Source: Streptomyces luteolus (GTDB lineage: Bacteria > Actinomycetota > Actinomycetes > Streptomycetales > Streptomycetaceae). From it: 64,000 bases of DNA. Shown here one piece after another: positions 8,376 to 15,375 of this stretch; position 1 is the stretch's first letter; each line of letters begins with the position of its first letter. The notes beneath the pieces were generated by a model, which was not told where the DNA came from, searched no databases, and saw only the letters and a program-made list of their open reading frames with translations. Location: NCBI RefSeq assembly GCF_029968015.1, contig NZ_JASCIS010000004.1, forward strand, positions 62,001 to 126,000. Reading direction: 5' to 3'. The position numbers and the translations under genes are program-made.

Positions 8376-8818
8376 GCGCTCGCCCCCGGCGCGTCGTGCA
8401 GACCCGTCAGGCCGCGCAGACAGGCGGTGAGTTCACCGACCATGAGAGCGAGTTCGGTGGGCTGGGCAGAGGTGAGGTTCAGCCCTTCAGCTCGCTCCAA
8501 CGCGCGGCGGGCGAGGCTCACCATGGCGGACGCCTCGCCGTTGCTCGTGGTCTCGGCCGGGTCGGGCATGGCGGGACGCTGAGCGGGCCACAGGTCCCAG
8601 ACGTCGCAACCGAGGACCCGGGCGACCGCGTGGGCGTGGCGGGCGTACGGGCGCCGTCCCGGCTCGTTCACCCACCGCTCCACGGTCTTGGGGTCAACGC
8701 GCAGCTGGAAGGCCAGCTCCTCGTAGGTCAGCCCAGCCTCGATCAGCGCTGCCCGCAGGTGAGGATTGCCGATGCGAGCGGGATTCGGCTTGACAGTGGT
8801 GAAGGTCGCGGCGGTCAT
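8372..8818 (-). CDS. XRE-type HTH regulator
   Basis: 148 residues. The HTH spans about residues 20-75: LRAALIEAGLTYEELAFQLRVDPKTVERWVNE, with a following segment that resembles Streptomyces HTH proteins (ARHAHAVARVLGCDVWDLWP). The C-terminal half is helical and may mediate dimerisation. ATGA overlaps with both neighbours make it part of the coupled seven-gene operon that ends with int. A role in controlling the element or in origin recognition is inferred. Confidence 0.8.
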   Translation of the reverse strand: MTAATFTTVKPNPARIGNPHLRAALIEAGLTYEELAFQLRVDPKTVERWVNEPGRRPYARHAHAVARVLGCDVWDLWPAQRPAMPDPAETTSNGEASAMVSLARRALERAEGLNLTSAQPTELALMVGELTACLRGLTGLHDAPGASA

Positions 8819-9219
8819 GCCTGCACCCCCTGCGTGGCGCTCAGCGCGCCCATCAGGTTCTCTACCAGGGACTCCAGGGCGTTGACGCGCTCACGCAGGC
8901 TCTTGACCGTCTGGGACTGCTGGGGACGGTCGAATCCCAGCGTCTCCGGGGTGGTCCGGTAGACCGCGCAGAGCAGGGCGCGGTACGTCTCGTTCGGCCG
9001 GGTCGCGCCGTGCTCCCAGCGCGAGAGCTGCACCTTCAGCGACGACTCCGCCGCGATCTGCCAATCCCAGGACTGGGCCAGCAGGACGAGGGCGCGAACC
9101 GCCTTCTCCTGGGACCAGCCCCGAGCAACGCGGGCCTGCCCCAGCGGAGTGCTGGCGGCCCGCAACAGCTGCGGCTGCTGAGGGACGGGACCTGCGACGG
9201 TCACGGTCATCTCAGGCAT
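8815..9219 (-). CDS. XRE-type HTH regulator, first gene of the leftward operon
   Basis: 134 residues from ATG MPEMTVTVAG, preceded by GAAAGG. The HTH lies at about 25-90 (LGQARVARGWSQEKAVRALVLLAQ, then SLKVQLSRWEHGATRPNETY) and is followed by a coiled-coil-like tail (SLRERVNALESLVENLMGAL). The same HTH style (WSQEKAVRAL, WSQKDAVRAL) occurs in the large XRE-TPR regulator encoded on the other side, so the two may recognise related sites. It is divergent from the GntR gene across a 219-bp control region. Confidence 0.82.
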   Translation of the reverse strand: MPEMTVTVAGPVPQQPQLLRAASTPLGQARVARGWSQEKAVRALVLLAQSWDWQIAAESSLKVQLSRWEHGATRPNETYRALLCAVYRTTPETLGFDRPQQSQTVKSLRERVNALESLVENLMGALSATQGVQA

Positions 9220-9358
9220 GATGGATGTACCCCTTTCGGGTCGGGGAGCGGCTGACTGCTTGGCGGTAGGTGGCCGCTCCTTGCTGTTTCCTGGCCTTGA
9301 CCAGGCAATTTCCACGGAAGTCGGTTTGTGGCGACGACCCCCGCTTGATGACTAGCTT

Positions 9359-9419
9359 GCACTAGTCTGCTGTGGTGCACAAGCCCCGTGCTGTGATGCG
9401 CACTAGTTCGCTGTGGTGT
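9359..9419. promoter_or_regulatory. GCACTAGT operator repeats in the divergent promoter
   Basis: Two 20-bp direct repeats, GCACTAGTCTGCTGTGGTGC and GCACTAGTTCGCTGTGGTGT, start 41 bp apart just upstream of the GntR gene. Each has the ACTAGT palindrome followed by GCTGTGGTG. The position between divergent operons and next to a GntR gene suggests autoregulatory operators. Confidence 0.6.
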
Positions 9420-9438
9420 TAGTGGGTACCCTCAACGC

Positions 9439-9774
9439 ATGACAGTCACAGGAGGGCCCAAGCCGAAGGCGGTAGTGGTCGCGGACACGCTTCGCGATGA
9501 CATCAAGATGATGAAGCCGGGAGACAAGCTCCCGTCACAGCGTGAGCTGATGGACCGCTTCGGGTACGCGAGCCAGACGATCCAGAACGGCCTGGCCGCA
9601 CTCCGATCCGAGGGGCTTGTCGTGTCAGCCGGGAACCTCGGCAACTTCGTCAGCGATGGTGCTGCCCCGACCAGCGACGTGCGCGACGACATCAAGGAAA
9701 TCCGCTCCCAGATTCAGGCGTTGACTGAACGGCTCGAAGCGCTGGAAACGCGTTCCGTGGCCGGTGGTGCGTGA
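9439..9774 (+). CDS. GntR-family regulator (KorSA-like)
   Basis: 111 residues. A GntR winged-helix N-terminus (about 15-75) is plain: VADTLRDDIKMMKPGDKLPSQRELMDRFGYASQTIQNGLAALRSEGLV. A short coiled coil (IKEIRSQIQALTERLEALE) replaces a ligand-binding domain. Small GntR proteins of this kind (KorSA of pSAM2) repress the replication and transfer genes of AICEs (established for pSAM2). Here it faces away from the leftward replication operon, with two GCACTAGT repeats in the shared promoter as likely targets. Confidence 0.85.
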   Translation: MTVTGGPKPKAVVVADTLRDDIKMMKPGDKLPSQRELMDRFGYASQTIQNGLAALRSEGLVVSAGNLGNFVSDGAAPTSDVRDDIKEIRSQIQALTERLEALETRSVAGGA

Positions 9775-9813
9775 TCTGTAACCAGCATGTGGCGCGCAGG
9801 CCATGAGCCGTAA

Positions 9814-9862
9814 GTGACACCGTGGGGGCAGTGGATTGGACTGGGGACATGTCCGGTGTCAC
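9814..9862. promoter_or_regulatory. Operator-like inverted repeats before the XRE-TPR gene
   Basis: GTGACACCG and CGGTGTCAC form a 9-bp inverted repeat around a 31-bp spacer. The palindrome GGACATGTCC (9845-9854) abuts its right arm. They lie 75-120 bp upstream of the regulator start and could be its own operator. Confidence 0.45.
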
Positions 9863-9936
9863 CTCACTGTCCCCTTCCCTGTCCCCACGGTCCGCGCGCG
9901 AGACTCGGCACGTAGGCATTCGGAGGAGGGCGACGA

Positions 9937-11184
9937 ATGAGTGACGACAGGCCGGCATGGGCTCGACGCATCGTGGCTGAGCGAGCGGCGCGCGATTGGT
10001 CGCAGAAGGACGCCGTGAGAGCCCTCCGCGCGCACGCGCCGGAACAACTGCCCTCTGACGAGAGCATGATCCGGCAGTGGAAGCGCTGGGAGTCTGGCCA
10101 GACACCGAACGACTTCTACAAGCCGCTCATCGCTGCTCTTTTTGGCACCGTCACGCAGGCGCTCTTCCCCGAGCCGGGCCGCCGGGACGGCAACCAGGAG
10201 ATCCTGGCTGCGAGCGGCATGGAGACCTTCGAGATCGTGAGCCGTCTCAGCCGCTCTGACGTGGACGTGGCGACGCTCGACGCACTGCGCATCACGACGG
10301 ACCGGCTCGCCTCCGAGTACCCGTTCATGCCGAGTGCGCAGCTCCTCATCGAAGGTCGACAGTGGCTGCGTCGTGTCGTGGAGCTGCATTCCAAGAACCT
10401 GACGCTCTCGCAGCACCGTGAGGTATTGGCGCTCTCGGGCTGGCTCGCTCTCCTGGTCGGCTGCGTCGAGTACGACTCAGGAGACCGGCACGCGGCCGAG
10501 GTGACCCGCCAGGCGGCCCTTTCGCTGGCGACCGAGGCGGACCACCCCGAAGTGGCGGGGTGGGCTCACGAAATGCGGGCCTGGTTCTCCCTCACCACCG
10601 GGGACTACCGAGGGGTTATCGCGGCGTCTCAGGCAGGGGCGGAAGTGGCCGCCGGTCACGGTGTCGCGGTGCAGCTCGCGGGCCAAGAGGCAAAGGCCTG
10701 GGCAAGGTTGGGTGACCGACGGCAGGTAGAGGTAGCCCTCGACAAGGGGCGGCGACTCCTCGAAGGCATGCCGCACCCTGAGAACCTCGACAACCACTTC
10801 GTGGTGGACCCGGCGAAGTTCGATTTCTACTCGATGGACTGCTACCGCCTGGTCGGTGAGGACAAGCTCGCCCGCACCCTCGCCGAGGAGGTCCTCCGTA
10901 CGGGAACCGACTTCGACGGCACCGAACGTGCGCCGATGCGCAACGCGGAGGCCCGCGTCACGCTGGGCGTAACGGCCGCTCGTGAGGGCGACCTCGACCA
11001 GGCCCTCATCATGGGAGAGCGGGCCCTCCAGGGGGACCGCCAGTCCGTCCCGTCGCTCATCATGACCAGCCGCGAGCTGGCGGCAGAGATGCGCCGCAGG
11101 TACGCCGCCGAGCCCGCGGCTCAGGACTACCTGGCACAGCTGCGCGACCTGGGCAACGCGAAGCCTGGATTCCTTCCGCAGTAA
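9937..11184 (+). CDS. Large XRE regulator with TPR-like C-terminal domain
   Basis: 415 residues. An HTH opens the protein (about 5-65: ARRIVAERAARDWSQKDAVRALR, then IRQWKRWESGQTP). The remaining 340 residues are helical repeats (VEYDSGDRHAAEVTRQAALSLATEA, WFSLTTGDYRGVIAASQAG, VALDKGRRLLEGM), a TPR-type array. Such XRE-TPR proteins in Streptomyces and in phages often respond to peptides or protein partners (family knowledge). GGAGG lies seven bases before the ATG. It is the last gene of element 1 and is followed by a perfect hairpin terminator. It could be the switch between the integrated and excised states. Confidence 0.85.
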   Translation: MSDDRPAWARRIVAERAARDWSQKDAVRALRAHAPEQLPSDESMIRQWKRWESGQTPNDFYKPLIAALFGTVTQALFPEPGRRDGNQEILAASGMETFEIVSRLSRSDVDVATLDALRITTDRLASEYPFMPSAQLLIEGRQWLRRVVELHSKNLTLSQHREVLALSGWLALLVGCVEYDSGDRHAAEVTRQAALSLATEADHPEVAGWAHEMRAWFSLTTGDYRGVIAASQAGAEVAAGHGVAVQLAGQEAKAWARLGDRRQVEVALDKGRRLLEGMPHPENLDNHFVVDPAKFDFYSMDCYRLVGEDKLARTLAEEVLRTGTDFDGTERAPMRNAEARVTLGVTAAREGDLDQALIMGERALQGDRQSVPSLIMTSRELAAEMRRRYAAEPAAQDYLAQLRDLGNAKPGFLPQ

Positions 11185-11233
11185 CTTTCAGTAGTGCAGC
11201 CGCAGGCGTAAGCGATCGTCAGACACGCAGCGA

Positions 11234-11264
11234 AGACCCCGGATTCAGGCTGAATCCGGGGTCT
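11234..11264 (+). terminator. Terminator after the XRE-TPR gene
   Basis: A 31-base perfect inverted repeat, AGACCCCGGATTCAG and CTGAATCCGGGGTCT around one base, 50 bases after the stop codon. Confidence 0.8.
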
Positions 11265-11402
11265 CTTCGTGTTGCCCGCTATCGACTAACTTTCTGGTCA
11301 CAGCGCTCTGAGGTGCTATCAAGGGCGCTAACGTTAGCGGTCCCTGTCGCTATCACTCAGCCTGCTGCTATCGCCGGAGCGCGCCACAGGGAGTGATAGA
11401 GC

Positions 11403-11671
11403 GAGCGACCTTCGGCCGCACGAGCTTTGGCAGCTCGCTCCGCTCGCGCGCGGTCGCCGCCGTCGTACGCAATCGCCGCCGCGCTCATCACCAGCCTGCG
11501 TGAATGAGACCACCGAGCCCCGGCGCCGGGGTGCTCTTCTTGGTTCGCGGGCACCGCGAGGTCACCCGTGGCGCAGCAGAGCTCCGGCAGCCTCCAGACG
11601 GGCAGCTAGGGTGGCCAGTACGGCGGTACCCGCGAGCGAAGCGAGTCCAAAGGGTCGTGCGGCCGAAGGCC
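11403..11671. repeat. Imperfect long inverted repeat
   Basis: The left arm, about 11403-11450 (GACCTTCGGCCGCACGAGC then TTTGGCAGCTCGCTCCGCTC), matches the reverse complement of 11629-11671 with a few mismatches and a one-base gap. Arms of about 42 bp enclose about 180 bp. It may be a structural element of the excised form or a remnant of an older insertion. Confidence 0.55.
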
Positions 11672-11711
11672 GATCCTTCTTGCTCTTTCCCTCACTGACT
11701 CGCGGGAGTTC

Positions 11712-11731
11712 CGGAACCTCTGGGGAACCTC
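11712..11731 (+). promoter_or_regulatory. Candidate integrase arm sites, right
   Basis: Two GGAACCTC copies begin 11 bp apart, same orientation and spacing as the pair beside attL. They lie about 110 bp inside the right att repeat. Confidence 0.5.
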
Positions 11732-11838
11732 CGAGGCCAACCACCAACGACCGACAACGACCACCAACACCCGCCCGACCGCAGGTCAGTTGAGGTCCGC
11801 ACCCCGCTGATCAGCCCCGAAAAACGGGCGGTCGAAAC

Positions 11839-11858
11839 TCAGGGCAAGAAGAAGTAAC
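11839..11858 (+). repeat. attR core repeat of element 1
   Basis: Exact copy of the 20-bp gpmA end. The bases just before it, read in the gpmA frame, give V-E-T-Q-G-K-K-K-stop, while intact gpmA ends V-K-N-Q-G-K-K-K. The element therefore carries a diverged fragment of a gpmA 3' end as part of its attP. Confidence 0.9.
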
Positions 11859-11876
11859 CAGCCCTGAGCCGACTTC

Positions 11877-11913
11877 AGCACCTTGCCTGCGGAGTTCCCG
11901 CCGGCAAGGTGCT
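11877..11913 (+). terminator. Probable original gpmA terminator, displaced
   Basis: AGCACCTTGCC pairs with GGCAAGGTGCT across a 15-base loop, 18 bases after attR. Before insertion it would have followed the gpmA stop codon. Confidence 0.75.
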
Positions 11914-11942
11914 CTTGCTGCGCGGAGGGGGACAGAGCGCCT

Positions 11943-12179
11943 GTGAAGCGGCGGTTTGCCCAGTACGGGGTCATCCTGCTGGGCATGGTGGCGTGGGCGG
12001 CCCTTCACGAACCGACGTCAGCCATGTCGTCGGCCATCGGCTGGGCGTCCGTCGCCGTCCTCACCTGCTGCTTCGCACTCCGTGTCAGGAGAGAGATCCG
12101 GGCCGTCAAAGATGACAGCAGGCGGGCCCGAGAGCGCCGAGAAGGCCGCCGACGGAAACGGCGAGGGCCCCGTCCGTAG
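11943..12179 (+). CDS. Small two-helix membrane protein, hypothetical
   Basis: 78 residues from a GTG with GGAGGGGG upstream. Two hydrophobic segments (YGVILLGMVAWAALH and IGWASVAVLTCCFALRV) are followed by a highly basic tail (RRARERREGRRRKRR), so the C-terminus is likely cytoplasmic. No family is recognised. It is convergent with phoU, 54 bp away. Confidence 0.6.
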   Translation: MKRRFAQYGVILLGMVAWAALHEPTSAMSSAIGWASVAVLTCCFALRVRREIRAVKDDSRRARERREGRRRKRRGPRP

Positions 12180-12233
12180 AGCAACCGAAGCAACGGACCG
12201 GGCCCCCGCCGGGCGGCAAGGCGGAACCGGGCG

Positions 12234-12917
12234 CTACGCCCCCGCCACCTCCGGCCCCGTAGGCGGCTGGAGTTCGTCCGCGTGTTCGCCCGTCACCAGG
12301 TACACCACGCGCTTGGCCACCGACACCGCGTGGTCCGCGAAGCGCTCGTAGTAGCGGCCGAGGAGCGTGACGTCGACCGCCGTCTCGATGCCGTGCTTCC
12401 AGCGGTCGTCCATCAGGTGCTGGAACAGCGTGCGGTGCAGCTGGTCCATCTCGTCGTCGTCGTGCTCCAGCTGCAGGGCCAGGTCGATGTCCTTGGTGAT
12501 GATGACCTCCGCGGCCTTCGCCATCAGGCGCTGCGCGAGCTGGCCCATCTCCAGGATCGTGGCGTGCAGGTCGTTCGGGACGACGGACTCCGGGAAGCGC
12601 AGGCGGGCCAGCTTCGCGACGTGCTGGGCCAGGTCGCCGGAGCGCTCCAGGTCGGCGCTCATCCGCAGCGAGGTGACCACGATCCGCAGATCCGTCGCGA
12701 CCGGCTGCTGGCGGGCAAGCAGGGCTATCGCCCGCGCCTCCAGGTCGTGCTGCAGGTCGTCGACCTTCTGGTCCGCCGCGATGACGCTCTCGGCGAGCTT
12801 CAGGTCCGAGTCGAGCATGGCCGTCGTGGCGCGCCCGATCGCCGACCCGACAAGGCGGGCCATCTCGACCAGGCCTTCGCCGATCGAGTCAAGTTCCTCG
12901 TGGTACGCGTCCCGCAT
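12234..12917 (-). CDS. phoU: Phosphate signalling protein PhoU
   Basis: 227 residues, the usual PhoU length. Two PhoU three-helix repeats are visible, each with the E/DxxxD motif region: AESVIAADQKVDDLQHDLEARAIALLARQQPVATDLR in the first and LQLEHDDDEMDQLHRTLFQHL with GRYYERFADHAVSVAKRVVYL in the second. PhoU links the Pst transporter to the PhoR-PhoP two-component system. It is transcribed away from phoR across a 328-bp region with two PHO-box pairs, as in other Streptomyces. The start ATG (MRDAYHEEL) has GAGGGAA upstream. Confidence 0.96.
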   Translation of the reverse strand: MRDAYHEELDSIGEGLVEMARLVGSAIGRATTAMLDSDLKLAESVIAADQKVDDLQHDLEARAIALLARQQPVATDLRIVVTSLRMSADLERSGDLAQHVAKLARLRFPESVVPNDLHATILEMGQLAQRLMAKAAEVIITKDIDLALQLEHDDDEMDQLHRTLFQHLMDDRWKHGIETAVDVTLLGRYYERFADHAVSVAKRVVYLVTGEHADELQPPTGPEVAGA

Positions 12918-13032
12918 GGAGTTCCCTCTCTGAGTACGTGCCGCCGGGGGCCACCAGCCCCCCGGACATCAGCTTCCGGGGCTGTGCCCCCACGCTCCCA
13001 CGGTGCGGCCGGAACGCGACCGGGACCGGCAC

Positions 13033-13065
13033 CCCATGTGAATCGCCTCTGTCTCCAAGGTGAAC
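13033..13065 (-). promoter_or_regulatory. PHO-box pair near phoU
   Basis: On the minus strand GTTCACCTTGG and ATTCACATGGG lie exactly 22 bp apart, two turns of the 11-bp direct-repeat unit bound by PhoP (consensus G-G/T-TCA, established in S. coelicolor). The unit between them is degenerate. Confidence 0.75.
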
Positions 13066-13139
13066 TCTGAGCGACGCGACCGCTGCCCCGGATGCCCCAT
13101 ACGCCCCACCTCTCCACCTGCGCCGATGCGGCCGCGCCA

Positions 13140-13172
13140 CCCAAATGAACCACCCCCGTACCTCCGGTGAAC
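13140..13172 (-). promoter_or_regulatory. PHO-box pair near phoR
   Basis: On the minus strand GTTCACCGGAG and GTTCATTTGGG are again 22 bp apart with a degenerate 11-bp unit between. It is centred about 90 bp upstream of phoR and within the phoU promoter region, fitting autoregulation of both divergent units. Confidence 0.78.
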
Positions 13173-13245
13173 TCTCGGCGACGAGTGTTCGAGATGACAG
13201 CTCGACCGGTATGGCCGGGCATCAGTCCGTGCATAACCTGAAGAC

Positions 13246-14607
13246 ATGGACGTGAACGCGGCGGTCGCCGCAGCGGCAGCGATCGCCGGGGTGTGCACCG
13301 GTGTGATCGCCATGCTGGCGTTCCGCTGGAGCGAGCGCGACCAGAAACGCCCCACCCGCACCTCCCTGCACACCGACGCCGTCCTCCCGCCGGGCGTGGA
13401 CACGGTCCTCTCCGTGCTCCGCTCCTCCGCGGTCGTACTCGACGAGGCCGACGCGGTCGTCAAGGCCAGCTCGGCCGCGTACGCCCTCGGGCTCGTACGC
13501 GGCGGGAAGCTGGCCGTCGAGCCGATGCTGCAGATGGCCCGGGACACCCGCCGCGACGGCGAGATACGACAGGTCGAGCTGGACCTGCCGCGCCGAGGCA
13601 CCGGCCGCGGCGACGCCCTCGCGGTCTCCGCCCGCGTCGCCCCGCTCGGCTCCCGGCTCGTGCTGCTGCTCGTCGAGGACCTCACCGAGGCCCGCCGCAT
13701 CGAGGCGGTACGACGCGACTTCGTCGCCAACGTGTCCCACGAGCTGAAGACCCCCGTCGGCGCCCTGAGCCTGCTCTCCGAGGCGGTCATGGATGCGGCC
13801 GACGACCCCGAGGCCGTGGAGCGGTTCGCGGGCCGCATGCAGATAGAGGCCACCCGCCTGACCAACCTGGTCCAGGAGCTCATCGACCTCTCGCGCGTGC
13901 AGAACGACGACCCGCTCGAGGACGCCGAGCCGGTCCGCGTCGACGAACTCGTCACCGAGGCCATCGACCGCTGCCGCCACCAGGCCGGTACGAAGCAGAT
14001 CACGATGGCTACGAATATGGCTGCGCCCGAAGGGCTCGAGCAGGGTGGTGGCGGGCGACGGGCGGGAGGCACGGCCGACCTGCATATCTGGGGAAACCGC
14101 GGCCAGCTCGCCGCCGCGCTCGGCAACCTCGTCGAGAACGCCGTGAACTACAGCCCGGCCCGTACGCGCGTGGGGATAGCCGCGCGCCGGGTCAGCGCCC
14201 CCGGCGGCGACCTGATCGAGATCGCCGTGACCGACCAGGGCATCGGCATCTCCGACCGGGACAAGGAGCGCATCTTCGAGCGCTTCTACCGCGTCGACCC
14301 GGCCCGCTCCCGGGCCACCGGCGGCACCGGCCTCGGCCTTGCCATCGTCAAGCACGTGGCCGCCTCGCACGGCGGGGAAGTCACCGTGTGGAGCTCCGAA
14401 GGACAGGGCTCCACCTTCACCCTTCGGCTGCCGGAGGCGGGCGCCGCCCGCGACCGCGGGCCGAGCCCCACCGGAATCACGGACCTCGACGGCGAGGAAT
14501 CCGGCGAACCGGACCACGACCCAGAGAACGACACCCACACCGCTCAGCACGACCGTGAGGCTCGCGAGACCCGCGCGCCGATCCCTGCCCCGGAGGTCCT
14601 TCCGTGA
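13246..14607 (+). CDS. phoR: Phosphate sensor histidine kinase PhoR (SenX3-like)
   Basis: 453 residues. One N-terminal membrane helix (about 5-26) is followed by a PAS-like domain (about 50-145), then the phospho-acceptor helix FVANVSHELKTP with His165. The ATPase domain shows the N-box (LGNLVENAVNYS), DQGIGI and GTGLGLAIVKHV. The tail after about residue 400 is acidic and probably disordered. Only one membrane segment is seen, as in Streptomyces PhoR rather than classical two-helix sensors. The stop overlaps phoP by four bases, so the two are co-translated. It phosphorylates PhoP under phosphate limitation. Confidence 0.95.
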   Translation: MDVNAAVAAAAAIAGVCTGVIAMLAFRWSERDQKRPTRTSLHTDAVLPPGVDTVLSVLRSSAVVLDEADAVVKASSAAYALGLVRGGKLAVEPMLQMARDTRRDGEIRQVELDLPRRGTGRGDALAVSARVAPLGSRLVLLLVEDLTEARRIEAVRRDFVANVSHELKTPVGALSLLSEAVMDAADDPEAVERFAGRMQIEATRLTNLVQELIDLSRVQNDDPLEDAEPVRVDELVTEAIDRCRHQAGTKQITMATNMAAPEGLEQGGGGRRAGGTADLHIWGNRGQLAAALGNLVENAVNYSPARTRVGIAARRVSAPGGDLIEIAVTDQGIGISDRDKERIFERFYRVDPARSRATGGTGLGLAIVKHVAASHGGEVTVWSSEGQGSTFTLRLPEAGAARDRGPSPTGITDLDGEESGEPDHDPENDTHTAQHDREARETRAPIPAPEVLP

Positions 14608-15284
14608 CCCGAGTGCTCGTCGTCGAGGACGAGGAATCCTTCAGCGATGCCCTGTCGTACATGCTCCGCAAGGAGGGCTTCGAGGTCGCCATCGCGGCCA
14701 CCGGCCCGGACGGGCTCGACGAGTTCGAGCGCAACGGCGCCGACCTGGTCCTGCTCGACCTGATGCTGCCCGGCCTGCCCGGCACCGAGGTCTGCCGCCA
14801 GCTGCGCGGCCGCTCCAACGTCCCCGTGATCATGGTGACGGCCAAGGACAGCGAGATCGACAAGGTCGTCGGCCTCGAAATAGGAGCCGACGACTACGTC
14901 ACCAAGCCCTTCTCGTCCCGCGAGCTGGTCGCCCGCATCCGCGCCGTCCTGCGCCGCCGCGGCGAGCCCGAGGAGGTCACTCCGGCCGCCCTGGAGGCGG
15001 GCCCGGTCCGCATGGACGTTGACCGGCACGTCGTCACGGTCTCCGGCTCCAAGGTCGACCTGCCGCTCAAGGAGTTCGACCTCCTGGAGATGCTGCTGCG
15101 CAACGCCGGCCGCGTCCTGACCCGTATGCAGCTCATCGACCGGGTCTGGGGCGCCGACTACGTGGGCGACACCAAGACCCTCGACGTCCACGTGAAGCGC
15201 CTGCGCGCCAAGATCGAGCCGGACCCGGGCGCCCCGCGCTACCTGGTGACGGTCCGCGGCCTCGGGTACAAGTTCGAGCCGTAG
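14604..15284 (+). CDS. phoP: Response regulator PhoP (RegX3-like)
   Basis: 226 residues, OmpR class. The receiver domain spans about 1-115, with acidic VVEDEE, phospho-acceptor Asp52 in LVLLDLMLPG, the switch Thr in MVTAKD and Lys in VTKPFS. The winged-helix DNA-binding domain is at about 130-226 (KEFDLLEMLLRNAGRVLTRMQL, then TLDVHVKRLRAKIE and RGLGYKFEP). The start is a GTG within the end of phoR. It binds the 11-bp PHO repeats seen upstream and is a global regulator of phosphate uptake and secondary metabolism in Streptomyces. Confidence 0.96.
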   Translation: MTRVLVVEDEESFSDALSYMLRKEGFEVAIAATGPDGLDEFERNGADLVLLDLMLPGLPGTEVCRQLRGRSNVPVIMVTAKDSEIDKVVGLEIGADDYVTKPFSSRELVARIRAVLRRRGEPEEVTPAALEAGPVRMDVDRHVVTVSGSKVDLPLKEFDLLEMLLRNAGRVLTRMQLIDRVWGADYVGDTKTLDVHVKRLRAKIEPDPGAPRYLVTVRGLGYKFEP

Positions 15285-15310
15285 ACCGGCCCGGCCACCG
15301 ACGTACACGT

Positions 15311-15356
15311 ACGCGAAGGGCCCCACCGCCTGACTCGGCGGTGGGGCCCTTCGCGT
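15311..15356. terminator. Bidirectional terminator between phoP and the lipoprotein gene
   Basis: A perfect 20-bp stem (ACGCGAAGGGCCCCACCGCC and its complement) with a 6-base loop, located between two convergent genes. Confidence 0.9.
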
Positions 15357-15375
15357 GCGTAGCGGGCGGCCCGCG

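Larger units (their letters stand above)
11265..11838. other. Non-coding right end of element 1
   Basis: No gene is supported. The stretch contains the palindrome GCTAACGTTAGC (11327-11338), a further member of the GCTA-N4-TAGC family seen at 4.6 and 5.2 kb. It is surrounded by several GCTATC words. It also holds a long imperfect inverted repeat, the GGAACCTC pair, and a run of CCAAC/CGACAACGACC words next to the att repeat. Confidence 0.6.
3177..11858. mobile_element. Integrative element 1 in the gpmA 3' end
   Basis: The element is bounded by the direct repeat TCAGGGCAAGAAGAAGTAAC, once as the end of gpmA and once 8.66 kb away, just before the next chromosomal terminator. The integrase gene lies against the left repeat. 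Gene content is int, xis, helicase-primase, DUF2742-like, HNH and two XRE genes leftward, and GntR and XRE-TPR rightward. The rep-xis-int order recalls pSAM2-type AICEs (established knowledge), but there is no FtsK-like transfer gene, no spread gene and no mobilisation gene. Capsid, terminase and lysis genes are also absent. A minimal or mobilisable AICE derivative and a phage satellite are both possible. Confidence 0.9.
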
